DNA of 64,000 bases from CALDTK01 sp963837005 (GCA_963837005.1 CAWIMC010000001.1:1984001-2048000), one strand, 5' to 3'. Counted from the first letter of the stretch, positions 8,284 to 17,922 are shown. The notes: generated from the letters alone by a model not told the origin. Program-made: numbers and translations.

Positions 8284-8982
8284 CTATCCCGCCTCGACTA
8301 CGCTCTCCCCGGCCAGCATAAACACCCTGTCCCCCCGCCGCGGACGCACACAGTACGTCCCCGTAAAGGCCCCAAACGCTGGCAGCAAGCCCTCTTTCTC
8401 CTGAAAAAAGAAACAGGGCAGGCGCAGGCTTTCCCCCCGGCCGTAGAGTCGCGCAGAAGGGTGGACGTGCCCACCGAGGTTGTAGAGTTGCGAGCTGTCT
8501 ATTTCCGGTAAGGCTGTGGCCAGCTCCTCCCTCGATAGGGGGTGGTGCGAGAAGGCGAACGGTCCTTCGACGTGGGGCTCCTCGCGGACGACGATGCCGT
8601 ACTTTTCGTACTGGTGGCGCGTGAGCCGATCATGGTTGCCGAGGACGAGTTCGAACGTGACGCTGGGGAAGCCGAGGATGATGTCGGCAAAGTCCTCCCA
8701 CTCCTCGTTGTAATCTGAGTGGAACAGGTCCCCGAGGATGAGCAGTCGCCGGGGGCGGTAGTCGAGCAAAAGACCGGTGAGCTTGTCGAGGGTCTCGTCC
8801 TGGACGTACTGTGGCACGGGCATCCCGTGGCGGCGGAAGTGGGTCGCCTTGCCGAGGTGGAGATCGGCGACGATAACGGTCTGCTCGGCCTCCCAGTAGA
8901 GGGCGGCGTGGGGGTGGAGGCAAACGCGCTCACCAGCGAGGAGGGTGTTGCAGGTGGTCTGGGCAAAGGTGGAAGTGGACAC
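8284..8982 (-). CDS. PdeM-type metallophosphoesterase
   Basis: A 232-residue calcineurin-like phosphoesterase matching the ligase-associated DNA damage response enzyme PdeM. All five metal-binding blocks are present: VADLHLGK, GDLFHS, GNHD, SHHP and GGHVHP. In many bacteria it is encoded beside an ATP-dependent ligase, an exonuclease and a DEXH helicase; none of these is in view, so it stands alone here. Start: GTG at 8982 was preferred, because upstream residues to 9150 are atypical and the family is about 210-230 residues. Convergent with the AsmA-like gene. Confidence 0.85.
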   Translation of the reverse strand: MSTSTFAQTTCNTLLAGERVCLHPHAALYWEAEQTVIVADLHLGKATHFRRHGMPVPQYVQDETLDKLTGLLLDYRPRRLLILGDLFHSDYNEEWEDFADIILGFPSVTFELVLGNHDRLTRHQYEKYGIVVREEPHVEGPFAFSHHPLSREELATALPEIDSSQLYNLGGHVHPSARLYGRGESLRLPCFFFQEKEGLLPAFGAFTGTYCVRPRRGDRVFMLAGESVVEAG

Positions 8983-9158
8983 GGTGTGGAAAACGAAGGG
9001 GCTGTCTTTTGGTTTGTTCTGGATGCTAGGTTTGAACGAGAGACCCTCAGGGTACAAAGCCCTTAGTCCGACTCGCACTGGCTCGATAACGCAGCTAATG
9101 GTGAAGCCGAGGTCTCGACTGAGAGAATAGGAAGTCGGTCGTAGCGCCAACGACTAGT

Positions 9159-11270
9159 CTAGCTCCCTACCAATTGACCTGTCCCCAGCCGCCGAACCAT
9201 CGTCAGGATTACCGCCACCCCGATCACCTCGCTTTCCCGCTCGTCGGGGGGCACGGCGCTCTGGTCTAGCGCAGCCATCTCGACGTCGCGCAGCTCTACG
9301 CGCCACCGCACGATGCCGCGGGGGATCGTCTCGCCCTCGCGCAACTCCTGCCAGGTCTTGTCCAGTACCGTGAGGCGTACGCCGATCGTCGTGCCTGGGT
9401 ACACGGGCTTCGTAAACCGGCAGTGGTCGATGCCGTAATTGAGCAGCACAGGGCCTTTCTTGGCCCACACAAACAACCCTGCCGCCTTGCTCAACAGGTA
9501 GTAGCCGTGTGCTACCCTGCCCTCGAAGAGCGTGTCCCCGAGACTCGTCTCGTCGACGTGCGCGTAGAAGTGATCTCCGCTCACGTTCGCGAAATTCACG
9601 ATGTCCCCGACGGTAACCGTGTGGTTTGCGGTGGTGTACGTTTCGCCGACGCGCAACTCGTCCCAGTACTTCGCGAAGGGGTGCACACGGTCTTCCACCT
9701 GCGCGGCTCCCGGCTGGTACTGCTCGGTCACGGCGGTGATCATCGTCGGGTGTCCCTGGATGGCGCAACGGTTCATATAGTGCGTCACCGAACGTGCGCC
9801 GCCGAGTTCTTCGCCGCCGCCGGCACGTCCGGGGCCACCGTGTTTGAGCCCCGGCATCGGCGAGCCGTGGCCGGTCGACTCCCGCGCATCCCGGTCCAAG
9901 ATCTGTAGACGCCCATTGTAGGGCGCGGCTCCGTAGACGAAAGTTTTGGCGACAGCCGCGTCGTGCGTCACGATCGTCGTCACGAGCGATCCTTTGCCCT
10001 TGGCCACCAGCTCGATCGCCTCCTCGATGTCGCGGTACGGCATCAGTATCGCCGCCGGTCCAAAGGCCTCCACCTCGTGCGTAGTGTCGTGGCGACAGGG
10101 GTCGGCGTCCAGTAGCAGCGTCGGCGCGTAGAAGGCCCCGCGCTCGGCGTCCGCACCGATGAGCTGGAGGCGATCCGGCCCGCCGACCACGATCTGCGCG
10201 GTTTGCGAAAGCACCCCGATCTGCTCCTCGAACTTGCTTAGCTGCGCTCGATTCACGAGCGCTCCCATCCGCACAGCCTTGTCGCGAGGGTCTCCGATGG
10301 TCGTTTTGGCGAAAGCCTGCCCCAGCGCAATCTGCACGTCCTCGACCATCGCCTCGGGCACCATCACGCGGCGGATAGCGGTACATTTCTGACCGGTCTT
10401 GGCCGTCACCTCACGCCTCACTTCCTTGACGAAAAGCTCGAACTCCGGCGTGTCCGGCGTCGCGTCTGGTCCGAGCACGATGGCATTGAGCGAGTCGGCC
10501 TCCATATTGAAGGGGACGCTCTCGGCAATGATCCGCGGGTGGGCGCGCAGCTGGCGGCCCGTGTGTGCAGAGCCCGTGAAGGTGACCACGTCTTGGTGCA
10601 TGACGTGGTCGAGGATGCCGTGGCCCGTGCCCGTGACGAGTTGTAGGGCGCCTTTCGGCAAAACCCCCGATGCCTCGATATCCTCCACCACCGCGGCCGT
10701 CAAGAAACTGGTCATCTCCGAGGCCTTCACGACGGCTGGCATCCCGCCCATCAGGTTGGCCCCGATCTTCTCGAGCATCCCCCAAACCGGGAAGTTGAAG
10801 GCATTGATGTGGACGGCGACACCCAACTTAGGTACCAATAAATGATGCCCTGAAAACGTCCCCTCCTTCGAGAGCCGCACTGGGTCTCCTTCGACGTGAA
10901 ACGGCTGGTCCGCAAATTGCCGCCGCGTCGAAGCGTACGCGAACAAGGTCCCGATGCCGCCGTCGATGTCGATCCAGGAATCGGCCCGCGTGGCCCCGGT
11001 GCGCGTCGAAAGCTCATAGTAGCGGGCCTTGCGCTCGTCGAGGTAAAAGGCCAGCGCCTTCAGCATGCGACCGCGCGCAGGGATCGTCAATTTCCGCAGG
11101 GCGGGCCCGCCCGTGTCGCGTGCAAACTGCAGGATGCGGCCGTATTCGAGCCCCTCGGTACCGGCCGTGGCGATGATGGTCCCGTCGACGGCGTCGTACT
11201 GCGGGCGGCCTTGGCCGGTATGGGCCGTCCATGTGCCGAGGGTAAAGTCGCTGAGTTTTTGGCTAGGCAT
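9159..11270 (-). CDS. paaZ: PaaZ bifunctional dehydrogenase/hydratase
   Basis: A 703-residue fusion of an aldehyde dehydrogenase (about residues 1-530) and a MaoC-like hydratase (about 550-700). In aerobic phenylacetate degradation PaaZ opens the oxepin-CoA ring and oxidises the resulting semialdehyde. ALDH signatures are AFNFPVWG (N158), FNMEADS (E257) and GQKCTAI (C296). The hydratase active site is SGDHFYAHVDE. Length and order match E. coli PaaZ (681 aa). No other paa gene is in the window. The ATG at 11270 gives MPSQKLSDF; upstream in-frame sequence is low-complexity intergenic repeat. Three T4-hairpin elements occur, one encoding AFAKT where E. coli has an unrelated LAKV. Confidence 0.95.
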   Translation of the reverse strand: MPSQKLSDFTLGTWTAHTGQGRPQYDAVDGTIIATAGTEGLEYGRILQFARDTGGPALRKLTIPARGRMLKALAFYLDERKARYYELSTRTGATRADSWIDIDGGIGTLFAYASTRRQFADQPFHVEGDPVRLSKEGTFSGHHLLVPKLGVAVHINAFNFPVWGMLEKIGANLMGGMPAVVKASEMTSFLTAAVVEDIEASGVLPKGALQLVTGTGHGILDHVMHQDVVTFTGSAHTGRQLRAHPRIIAESVPFNMEADSLNAIVLGPDATPDTPEFELFVKEVRREVTAKTGQKCTAIRRVMVPEAMVEDVQIALGQAFAKTTIGDPRDKAVRMGALVNRAQLSKFEEQIGVLSQTAQIVVGGPDRLQLIGADAERGAFYAPTLLLDADPCRHDTTHEVEAFGPAAILMPYRDIEEAIELVAKGKGSLVTTIVTHDAAVAKTFVYGAAPYNGRLQILDRDARESTGHGSPMPGLKHGGPGRAGGGEELGGARSVTHYMNRCAIQGHPTMITAVTEQYQPGAAQVEDRVHPFAKYWDELRVGETYTTANHTVTVGDIVNFANVSGDHFYAHVDETSLGDTLFEGRVAHGYYLLSKAAGLFVWAKKGPVLLNYGIDHCRFTKPVYPGTTIGVRLTVLDKTWQELREGETIPRGIVRWRVELRDVEMAALDQSAVPPDERESEVIGVAVILTMVRRLGTGQLVGS

Positions 11271-11279
11271 AGAAGGGCA

Positions 11280-11441
11280 AATAAACGATGGGAGGATTGG
11301 ATGATGGTTTGATGGGAAGATGGGCTCGGCTGAGACGCTTGCCCACACCGCCCTCGCACAACACCCACGAACGGCCCATCCTCCCATCCTCCTATCACCA
11401 TCCTCCAATCCTCCAATCCTCCAATCAAACCATTCCCCCAT
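11280..11441. repeat. Intergenic skewed inverted repeat
   Basis: A purine-rich arm (11290-11325, GGGAGGATTGGATGATGG-type) faces a longer pyrimidine-rich arm (11380-11440) built of CATCCTCC and CAATCCTCC repeats. They form a long imperfect hairpin. It begins 5 nt after the stop of the upstream gene (minus strand) and ends just before paaZ. It belongs to the same positional class as the elements at 339, 41112 and 50721. Confidence 0.75.
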
Positions 11442-11445
11442 CAAA

Positions 11446-12531
11446 TCACCGCACGTACGCGTCTGCCGCTGCCCGCCAGTCATCCGCCATGTAGGTGCGT
11501 GTCCGCAAAACCCGCCCCGGTTGCGTCTGCTCGAGCTGTAGGAGTTCCGCCGGAGCCATCCACCCGAGCTGGAGCGCCGTTGCCGTCTCGAGGTGACCGG
11601 CGCGGTCGAGAACGTACAGATCGATCAGCGTCGGGTCGGGGAACTTGGCCAGCCCGCCACGCTGAGCGAACAGGCGCAAAGTCACCGCGCGCAACTTCCC
11701 GAGGTAGGCGAGTTGGCCGATGGTGTCCGGGGTCGAGGTCCGCAGCATTTCGGCGGCCTCCGTCATGGCGCGGGCATAGGCCTTCGTGAGCGTCGGCAGG
11801 GAGGGTTCGGGGCTCGTTTGGTGGATCGTCGAGCTATCGGGCACGGTGGCGATGGTACCAAAGGCCTCACCGCCCACGAGCCAGTCGGTGTAAACGTCTA
11901 CGATAGCCCGCTTGGTCAGCTGCCCGAGTTCGTCGCCCTCCGGGTGGAGGTAGGCGGCGCGCTCGGCCTCGAGTAGCCCGAGTACGTTGTCCCCGTCGCG
12001 GAAAGCCGACAGCGCCGAGAGTTCGGCCAACAAACTCTCCGGATAGCGGGTACTCGACGCCGCGATGGCTTTGTAAGACTGCCCGCTGGCCAGTGCCTCT
12101 TCGCCGCGCAAACGCATCAGGCGCACCGCGTGCGGGTAGGTGGCGATGCCCTCTACGAGGGTTTGCTCGGCGGCTGAATCTTGCCCGATCGCCTTGCGGG
12201 AGCGATACAGCAACTCGATCGCCTGGCTATTGAGGAAGGCCCGCTCGCTCAGCTTCATCAGCCGCGCATCCGCCTGCTCGAAGTCGCCGGCCTCGAAGGC
12301 GAGCTGGGCCGAGCGCAACTGTGCGGCGTAGTCGATGCCGCCCGCCCCCCGGCGCTGGCGCAGGGCCTGGGCGATCTCGCCCGGGCTAGACTGCACCCCA
12401 ATGACGGGGGCAGATGCCTGAACGAGGCTGCGGGGCTGGGCATTGGCGGGAGAGACGCTCATCCCGGCTAGAAAACCTAGCGCGAAGAGCGCCGCAGCGA
12501 CAGAAGAGTAGGAAGTAGCGCGTATCGACAT
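11446..12531 (-). CDS. Secreted helical-repeat protein, unknown function
   Basis: I do not recognise the family. It has 361 residues from ATG 12531, a good signal peptide (ALFALGFLAGMSVSPANAQ) and a mainly alpha-helical body. A stretch near residues 65-160 reads like degenerate TPRs (AQLAFEAGDFEQADARLMKL, LVEGIATYPHAVRLMRLRGE). It is probably periplasmic or outer-membrane-associated. An upstream ATG at 12552 is possible, but it would lie before the -7-like box at 12539-12546, so 12531 is preferred. The gene is followed by a long inverted repeat and then paaZ. Confidence 0.7.
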   Translation of the reverse strand: MSIRATSYSSVAAALFALGFLAGMSVSPANAQPRSLVQASAPVIGVQSSPGEIAQALRQRRGAGGIDYAAQLRSAQLAFEAGDFEQADARLMKLSERAFLNSQAIELLYRSRKAIGQDSAAEQTLVEGIATYPHAVRLMRLRGEEALASGQSYKAIAASSTRYPESLLAELSALSAFRDGDNVLGLLEAERAAYLHPEGDELGQLTKRAIVDVYTDWLVGGEAFGTIATVPDSSTIHQTSPEPSLPTLTKAYARAMTEAAEMLRTSTPDTIGQLAYLGKLRAVTLRLFAQRGGLAKFPDPTLIDLYVLDRAGHLETATALQLGWMAPAELLQLEQTQPGRVLRTRTYMADDWRAAADAYVR

Positions 12532-12538
12532 AAAGGTC

Positions 12539-12546
12539 CCAAGATA
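12539..12546 (-). promoter_or_regulatory. Candidate -7 box (minus strand)
   Basis: TATCTTGG on the minus strand, 7 nt before the ATG at 12531. It matches the recurrent box seen just before many starts in this window. Confidence 0.4.
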
Positions 12547-12619
12547 AAACATGTAGCCTTCAGTTAATCGTCGGGCTGCTCCCCTTGGTAACGTAGCCAG
12601 GCAGCGTCCAGCATCCGCA

Positions 12620-13357
12620 TCACCCCACCGCCATCGGCACCTCCATCAGCAACACGCGCGTTTTGGCGACAGCCGTCAAACTAAAAGCCTCGACGCCCTC
12701 CAGCCCGTAGCCGTCGCGCAAACCTAGCGCTTGCTCACCGACCTGCGCCTCGCCCTCCAGCACGAAGAGGTACACGCCATTGCTGTCGGGCGCGTGGAGT
12801 ACGTAGTCCACCGCCTGCCCGGCCTCGAACTCGCCGATGCTCCACCAGGCATTTTGGTGCGCCCAGACGCCCGCGTCCTCTTCGTTTGGCGAAAGGATCT
12901 GCTGCCAAGCGTTCGGTTTTGGCGAAAGCGTCACCTGATCGTAGCGCGGCTTTACGCCCCGCTTGTCCGGGAACATCCAGATCTGCAGAAACTTGACCTG
13001 CTCGGTGGCGCTCGCGTTCATCTCCGAGTGGCGCACGCCCGTCCCGGCGCTCATGATTTGTACGTCGCCGGCTTTGATGACGGTCTCGTTGCCCATCGAA
13101 TCCTGGTGCGTGAGGTCGCCCTCCAAGGGGATCGAGACGATCTCCATGTTGTCGTGCGCGTGCGTCCCGAAGCCCTTGCCGCCGGCCACGACATCGTCGT
13201 TGAGGACGCGCAAGACGCCGAAATTCATCCGCTCCGCATTGCGGTAGTTGGCGAAGGAGAAGGAGTGGTGCGAGTCGAGCCACCCGTGGTTGGCGTGCCC
13301 ACGGGAGGCGGCGGGGTGATAGGTAGTGATCGGGTGCTGTACTGCGGTGGTAGACAT
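12620..13357 (-). CDS. Pirin family protein
   Basis: A 245-residue bicupin. The N-terminal pirin domain has the metal-site pattern HHSFSF...GFGTHAHDNMEIVS with a later RHSEMN and E. It is followed by the pirin C-terminal cupin. Pirins of this YhhW-like type bind iron, and some have quercetinase activity; the physiological role here is not known. Two T4-hairpin elements lie in it, one encoding LSPK and one covering the KT turn near the C-terminus. Single gene, with a short gap to the FKBP pair. Confidence 0.92.
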   Translation of the reverse strand: MSTTAVQHPITTYHPAASRGHANHGWLDSHHSFSFANYRNAERMNFGVLRVLNDDVVAGGKGFGTHAHDNMEIVSIPLEGDLTHQDSMGNETVIKAGDVQIMSAGTGVRHSEMNASATEQVKFLQIWMFPDKRGVKPRYDQVTLSPKPNAWQQILSPNEEDAGVWAHQNAWWSIGEFEAGQAVDYVLHAPDSNGVYLFVLEGEAQVGEQALGLRDGYGLEGVEAFSLTAVAKTRVLLMEVPMAVG

Positions 13358-13411
13358 GCGGAGTAAACGCTCGCTCAGATGAGCGGTTGACGTACGGCCT
13401 CCGAAGCAATC

Positions 13412-13951
13412 CTATTTAAAATCAATGAGTTCGATCTCGAAGACGAGTACTGTTTCCGCGGTTATAATCCCCCTCGGAGGGTTGCTGCCATAGGCGAGGC
13501 TCGGCCGCGCGAGCATCCACATCTTGCCGCCGCGTCCGAGTTTAGGGATGCCTTCCTTCCAAGCTTGGATCAGTCCGTTGGGCGTGATTACGCGCTGAGT
13601 TCCTAGTGGAAAGCCACTAGGGCTCTGGTCAAACACGCTCCCGTTCACTAGGTACCCCCGGTAGTAGACGACAACTTCGCTGTTAACGGTTGGCTTGTCG
13701 GAACCGCCCGGCTCGTCGATCTGGTAGACCAGCCCGCTGGCCGTCTGCACAGTGTCCATCCCGTTCGCCTCCACGAAGCGGTCGATCTGCACAGCTGGCA
13801 AATTGGTGGCGTTCACGAAGTTGACATCATCGCGGAAAACCGGGGGGGGATAGTCGGGCGTTACGACCGCGGGGCCATCGTCCTTGTCGCAGGCCGCGAA
13901 GCTCACGGCTACCATCAGCAAGAGCGTTAAGGCACGTATCGTCATTTGCAT
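13412..13951 (-). CDS. FKBP-type peptidyl-prolyl isomerase lipoprotein 1
   Basis: About 179 residues. The N-terminus is a lipoprotein signal (VAVSFAAC lipobox, Cys about residue 20). A linker follows, then an FKBP domain with VVVYYRGYLVNGSVFDQS, a proline isomerase core and LVFEIELIDF at the end. It is expected to assist folding of exported proteins at the cell surface or in the periplasm. It is paired with a second FKBP lipoprotein just upstream, and the two share the layout QIDxFVxxN...TASGLxYxIxxPGG. ATG 13951 or 13945 are both acceptable starts. Confidence 0.9.
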   Translation of the reverse strand: MQMTIRALTLLLMVAVSFAACDKDDGPAVVTPDYPPPVFRDDVNFVNATNLPAVQIDRFVEANGMDTVQTASGLVYQIDEPGGSDKPTVNSEVVVYYRGYLVNGSVFDQSPSGFPLGTQRVITPNGLIQAWKEGIPKLGRGGKMWMLARPSLAYGSNPPRGIITAETVLVFEIELIDFK

Positions 13952-13990
13952 GCCGCAAAGCAACAACACCCGGCGTCAAGTAAGTGTCGG

Positions 13991-14518
13991 CTATCCCTCG
14001 AAGTCAACCAGCGTGATGTCAAACACGAGTACGGTGTTTTCCGTGATACCGGTCCCGGCGGGCGGGCGACTGCCGTAGGCCGTGCTCGGGGGGGCGAAAA
14101 TCTTGATCGTACCGCCCTTACCGATCAGTGGGATGGCCTCTTGCCAGGCGGGGATCAGGCCCGATAGCGGAAAGGTGCGTGGCTCGCCTTTGGTGCGGTC
14201 GAAGGTCTTGCCGTCGACGAGGTAGCCGTGGTAGTAAATCGTGATGTCGCTCGAGAGGCTCGGCTTCTCCTCGCCGCCGGGTACCTCGATGACGTACTCC
14301 AGTCCGGAGGCGGTCTTGACGCGCTCCTGCGCAAGGGCGTTGTGGGCCACGAAGGCATCGATCTGCTGGGCGGCGTCCCCGACGATCTCGATGCCGTTGA
14401 TTTCCGGGTCGGGCGGAGGGGCCATCGTGGTGCCGCTGGTTGCGGAGGTGCCGTCGCCGCAGGCGCTGAGCAGGAGGTAGGCGGCTGTCGCCAAAACGAG
14501 GGAGGGGCGTACTTGCAT
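13991..14518 (-). CDS. FKBP-type peptidyl-prolyl isomerase lipoprotein 2
   Basis: A 175-residue paralogue of the neighbouring FKBP with lipobox LLLSAC. The FKBP domain runs from about residue 75, with ITIYYHGYLVDGKTFDRT and the closing LVFDITLVDF. ATG 14518 was chosen because it starts the lipoprotein signal and sits 4 nt after a -7-like TACCTTTC box. A T4-hairpin element in the signal peptide encodes VLATA. The pair may be one operon, with 39 bp between genes. Confidence 0.9.
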   Translation of the reverse strand: MQVRPSLVLATAAYLLLSACGDGTSATSGTTMAPPPDPEINGIEIVGDAAQQIDAFVAHNALAQERVKTASGLEYVIEVPGGEEKPSLSSDITIYYHGYLVDGKTFDRTKGEPRTFPLSGLIPAWQEAIPLIGKGGTIKIFAPPSTAYGSRPPAGTGITENTVLVFDITLVDFEG

Positions 14519-14522
14519 GGCG

Positions 14523-14530
14523 GAAAGGTA
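14523..14530 (-). promoter_or_regulatory. Candidate -7 box (minus strand)
   Basis: TACCTTTC on the minus strand, 4 nt before the ATG of the second FKBP gene. It would give a leaderless or nearly leaderless transcript. Confidence 0.35.
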
Positions 14531-14589
14531 GTAGAGGGAACGCGGACAGGACAAGCTATCCACCAGGCAAGCGCCGCGTTCATGACGAC

Positions 14590-17500
14590 TCACTCCACCA
14601 CCACTGCCGGCACCCCAAGCTTTAAGACCATCGCATTAAACTCCGCCACCCTCACGCCCTTCAGCGCCTCCCACTTCGCCAGCTCGGCGTCGATCTCCGT
14701 GCCGATAGCCGCCTGTACTTTGTAGCTCGCGTCCGTCGGGCGGTACTCGCCCTGCGTCATCGAGTTGAGGCTCGCGAGCTTGTTGGTGAGGCGAATAGGG
14801 TAGTTGAGGGGGTCTTGGCCGCTGCGGTTCTTGGTTTGGTAGAGGGCCTCCTCCACCGCGGTGATGGTCGAGTCCATGTCCTTACCGAGGGTGAGCAGGG
14901 GCTTCATCTTAGCGTCTGCCGTGTCGACCCTGGCGGTGTAAGCCTTGACGCCGTCGCGGAGGGTACGCATTTGCTTGATGGCGGTGTGCGCCTCGGAAAC
15001 CTTGTCGATCACAGCAGCGTGGAAGGCGTAGCGCTCCACGAGGGCCGCGCTGTCGCTGGCGGGGAGGCGGGCGTCGGGTACGAGCCGGAAGCGGGCCTTC
15101 TCGGTGGTGCCGTGCGCCTCGAGTGAAACCAGATACTCCCCCGGCGGCACCCGCGGCCCGCGCATGTCTGCCCACCACAGGATCATCCCGTCAAACTTCT
15201 CCGCGTCCGCGCCTCGCGCGTTCCACGTTAGGGCGTTGCCGCCTTGTTTTGGCGAAAGCTCCATCTCCTTTTTCTCCTTGTCGGGAAAACTCGAGTACAC
15301 CCGCAAGGTGTCCCCCGCGGCCGTCTGAAACACCATGCGCACCGTGTCGGTCTTGCCGATGCTGTCGGCGATCACGTAGCGGACCGTGACGCCACCCGGG
15401 GTATTGGTGCCCTCGGCGTTGTCGAAGGCCGATTTGCTCTGGCCACCGCTGCCCAGTTCCATCTCAGACGGTACGTAGAGCTTGGTCCGCGACGCCTGAC
15501 CGCCCCGCATAAAGGAGCGCTGCTTTTGTTGCCCACTCGTGAGTTGATCAAGGACGCGTGTATCGTCTAACACCCAAATCGACCGGCCCTGCGTAGCGAC
15601 GATCAAGTCCTTGTCCTTGAGTGTGATGTCCGTGATCGGCACGACGGGTAAATTGAGTTGTAGCGGTTGCCAGCGCTTGGCTCCATCGAAGCTCACGTAC
15701 ACCCCGCTCTCCGTGCCGGCGTACAGCAACTCCGCGTTGTTTGGGTCGACGCGGACGACGCGCGTAAAGTGATCGCGCGGGATGCCGGCGTCGATGCGTC
15801 GCCAGGTAGCGCCGTAATCAGTGGTGTGGTAGAGGTAAGGCGTATAGTCGCCGAGCTTGTAGCGCGTCCCCGCGATGTAGCAGCCGCCGTCGTTGTGCGG
15901 GTCTACATCGAGGCTGTTGATCATCGTCCACTCGGGAAGGCCCGCCGGGGTGACGTTGGTCCAGTTCTTCCCGCCGTCACGACTCACGTGCACCAAACCG
16001 TCGTCGGAGCCGGTCCACAACAGGTCTTTCACCCTCGGGCTCTCGCCCGCCGCGAAGATCGTGCAGTAGTACTCGACGCTCGTGTTGTCCTGCGTGATCG
16101 GCCCGCCGCTCGACTGCATCCGCGAGGTGTCGTTGCGCGTGAGGTCCGGCGAGATGTCGGCCCAGGTCTGGCCCTCGTTGGTGGTGACGTGGAGGTGCTG
16201 GCTCGCGGTGTAGAGTTTGTTCGGATCATGCGGCGAGAAGAAGATGGGGAAGTTCCACTGGAAGCGGTACTTCGCGCCGACAGCCCCGTGGCCCATGGGG
16301 TTGTCGGGGTAGACGCTCACCACGCGACTGAGGCCGGTGGAGTGGTCGACTCTTTCGAGAAAACCATCGTAGCAGCCCCCGTACACCACCTCTGGATCGG
16401 TCGGTTTTGCCGCAAGGTGCCCGCACTCACACCCCGCCGTCGTCTCCCAGTCGCGCTCCGTGATCGAGTAGCCGTCGGTCCGGCTCTTGATGCGGATCGT
16501 GGAGTTGTCCTGCTGCGCGGCGTAGATGCGGTAGGGCGTCGCGTTGTCGGTCGTGACGCGGTAGAACTGCGCCGTAGGCTGGTTGTAGTACGTGCTCCAG
16601 TTTTCGCCGCCGTCGGTCGAGATTTGCGCCCCGCCATCGTCGGCGATCGCGAGCATATCAGGATTGTCGGGATTGATCCACAGGTCGTGGTGGTCGCCGT
16701 GGGGCGCATCGGCGCTCTCGAAGGTTTTGCCGCCATCCTTAGAGTGGTGGTAGCTTACGTTCATCACGTAAACTTGGTCGGCGTCTTTGGGGTGGGCATA
16801 GATGCGAGAATAGTACCAGGCGCGCTGGCGGAGGTCGCGCGAGTCGTTGACGAGCTTCCAGTTGTTGCCGCCGTCGTCCGAGCGGTAGACGCCGCCCTTG
16901 GTCTCGTGCTCGATGATTGCCCAGACCCGGTCGCGTTGCGCCGGACTCGGGGCCACACCCACGATACCGATGATGCCGTCGGGGAGGCCTTTCGCCTTGG
17001 CCTTGGGCTGCGTGTCCACGTCGGGTTTGGCGGTGCGGCCCTCGCCCTTTACCTTGGCGCTGCCGACCAGCAACTCCCAGTTGTCGCCGCTGTCGGTACT
17101 GCGCCACAGACCCGAGCCTTCGCCGCCCGAACTGAAGTCGCTAGGCGTCCGTCGTGCCCGCCAGGTACTCGCGTACAGGACCCGGGGGTTGTACGGATCG
17201 AAGGCGAGGTCGACCGCGCCAGCGTCCGCCGTCGCGAAGAGGATGCGCTCCCAGTTGGCCCCGCCGTCCTTGCTGCGGTACACGCCGCGCTCCTCGCTCG
17301 CCTTGTAGAGGTCGCCCATAACGGCCGCGTACACGAGGTCGGGGTTGGTGGGATGGACGCGGATACGCCCGACGTGCCGACTGTCCGGGAGGCCCATGGC
17401 GCGCCAGGTCTTGCCCGCGTCGACACTCTTCCACATACCGTAGCCATAGCTCACATTGCCGCGCAGGGTCTGCTCGCCGCCGCCGACGTAGATGACGTTT

Positions 17501-17910
17501 GGATCGGAGGCCGCCACCGCGATGTCGCCGATGGTTCCGCCGAAGAAGCCATCCGAGATGGGCTTCCAGTGCCGCCCGCCGTCGGTCGTTTTCCAGACGC
17601 CTCCACCCGCGGCCCCCATGTAGAAGGTGTTGCGCTCGCTCGGCACGCCGGTCACACAACTCGCCCGCCCGCCGCGAAACGGCCCGATGTTGCGGTACTC
17701 GAGCATCCCGAACTCCATCGTGTCGACCGCGTAGGTGGTTTTGGCGAAAGCCGCATCGATACCGCCCTGCTTAGCCGTCTCGCGCTGCACACCGCGCTTG
17801 GTGCGCTCTGGCCTCTCGGGACTCGTCTGGGCGTCGAGGGTGAAGCTTTCGCCAAAACACAAGGCGACTACGCTGATCAGGGTAAGGATACCGTTGCGAC
17901 CTATTCTCAT
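14590..17910 (-). CDS. Secreted Asp-box (BNR/sortilin-like) propeller protein
   Basis: 1106 residues with an N-terminal signal peptide (LTLISVVALCFG). At least ten Asp-box motifs lie between residues about 70 and 740, including GGVWKTTDGG, GMWKSVDAGKTW, GVYRSKDGG, GVYRSDDGG, QISTDGG and HVSRDGG. These predict one or two beta-propellers of the sialidase/VPS10 type. The C-terminal 300 residues are a beta-sandwich plus helical region. Databases often label such Bacteroidota proteins glycosyl hydrolase or sortilin-like, but no catalytic residues can be assigned from sequence. Five T4-hairpin elements fall in the gene. The start is supported by a -7-like box 4 nt upstream. Confidence 0.85.
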   Translation of the reverse strand: MRIGRNGILTLISVVALCFGESFTLDAQTSPERPERTKRGVQRETAKQGGIDAAFAKTTYAVDTMEFGMLEYRNIGPFRGGRASCVTGVPSERNTFYMGAAGGGVWKTTDGGRHWKPISDGFFGGTIGDIAVAASDPNVIYVGGGEQTLRGNVSYGYGMWKSVDAGKTWRAMGLPDSRHVGRIRVHPTNPDLVYAAVMGDLYKASEERGVYRSKDGGANWERILFATADAGAVDLAFDPYNPRVLYASTWRARRTPSDFSSGGEGSGLWRSTDSGDNWELLVGSAKVKGEGRTAKPDVDTQPKAKAKGLPDGIIGIVGVAPSPAQRDRVWAIIEHETKGGVYRSDDGGNNWKLVNDSRDLRQRAWYYSRIYAHPKDADQVYVMNVSYHHSKDGGKTFESADAPHGDHHDLWINPDNPDMLAIADDGGAQISTDGGENWSTYYNQPTAQFYRVTTDNATPYRIYAAQQDNSTIRIKSRTDGYSITERDWETTAGCECGHLAAKPTDPEVVYGGCYDGFLERVDHSTGLSRVVSVYPDNPMGHGAVGAKYRFQWNFPIFFSPHDPNKLYTASQHLHVTTNEGQTWADISPDLTRNDTSRMQSSGGPITQDNTSVEYYCTIFAAGESPRVKDLLWTGSDDGLVHVSRDGGKNWTNVTPAGLPEWTMINSLDVDPHNDGGCYIAGTRYKLGDYTPYLYHTTDYGATWRRIDAGIPRDHFTRVVRVDPNNAELLYAGTESGVYVSFDGAKRWQPLQLNLPVVPITDITLKDKDLIVATQGRSIWVLDDTRVLDQLTSGQQKQRSFMRGGQASRTKLYVPSEMELGSGGQSKSAFDNAEGTNTPGGVTVRYVIADSIGKTDTVRMVFQTAAGDTLRVYSSFPDKEKKEMELSPKQGGNALTWNARGADAEKFDGMILWWADMRGPRVPPGEYLVSLEAHGTTEKARFRLVPDARLPASDSAALVERYAFHAAVIDKVSEAHTAIKQMRTLRDGVKAYTARVDTADAKMKPLLTLGKDMDSTITAVEEALYQTKNRSGQDPLNYPIRLTNKLASLNSMTQGEYRPTDASYKVQAAIGTEIDAELAKWEALKGVRVAEFNAMVLKLGVPAVVVE

Positions 17911-17914
17911 GTCG

Positions 17915-17922
17915 CCAAAATA
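17915..17922 (-). promoter_or_regulatory. Candidate -7 box (minus strand)
   Basis: TATTTTGG on the minus strand, 4 nt before the ATG of the propeller gene. It is close to the TAnnTTTG consensus. Confidence 0.4.

Noticed and set aside
9154..10386. A 410-codon open frame overlapping paaZ
   Set aside because: It is in another frame of the paaZ gene; the sequence is Arg-rich and shows no domain.
12842..12853. TTTTGGTGCGCC as another T4-hairpin copy
   Set aside because: It gives a two-base stem with loop TGCG, which lacks the G...A loop pattern.
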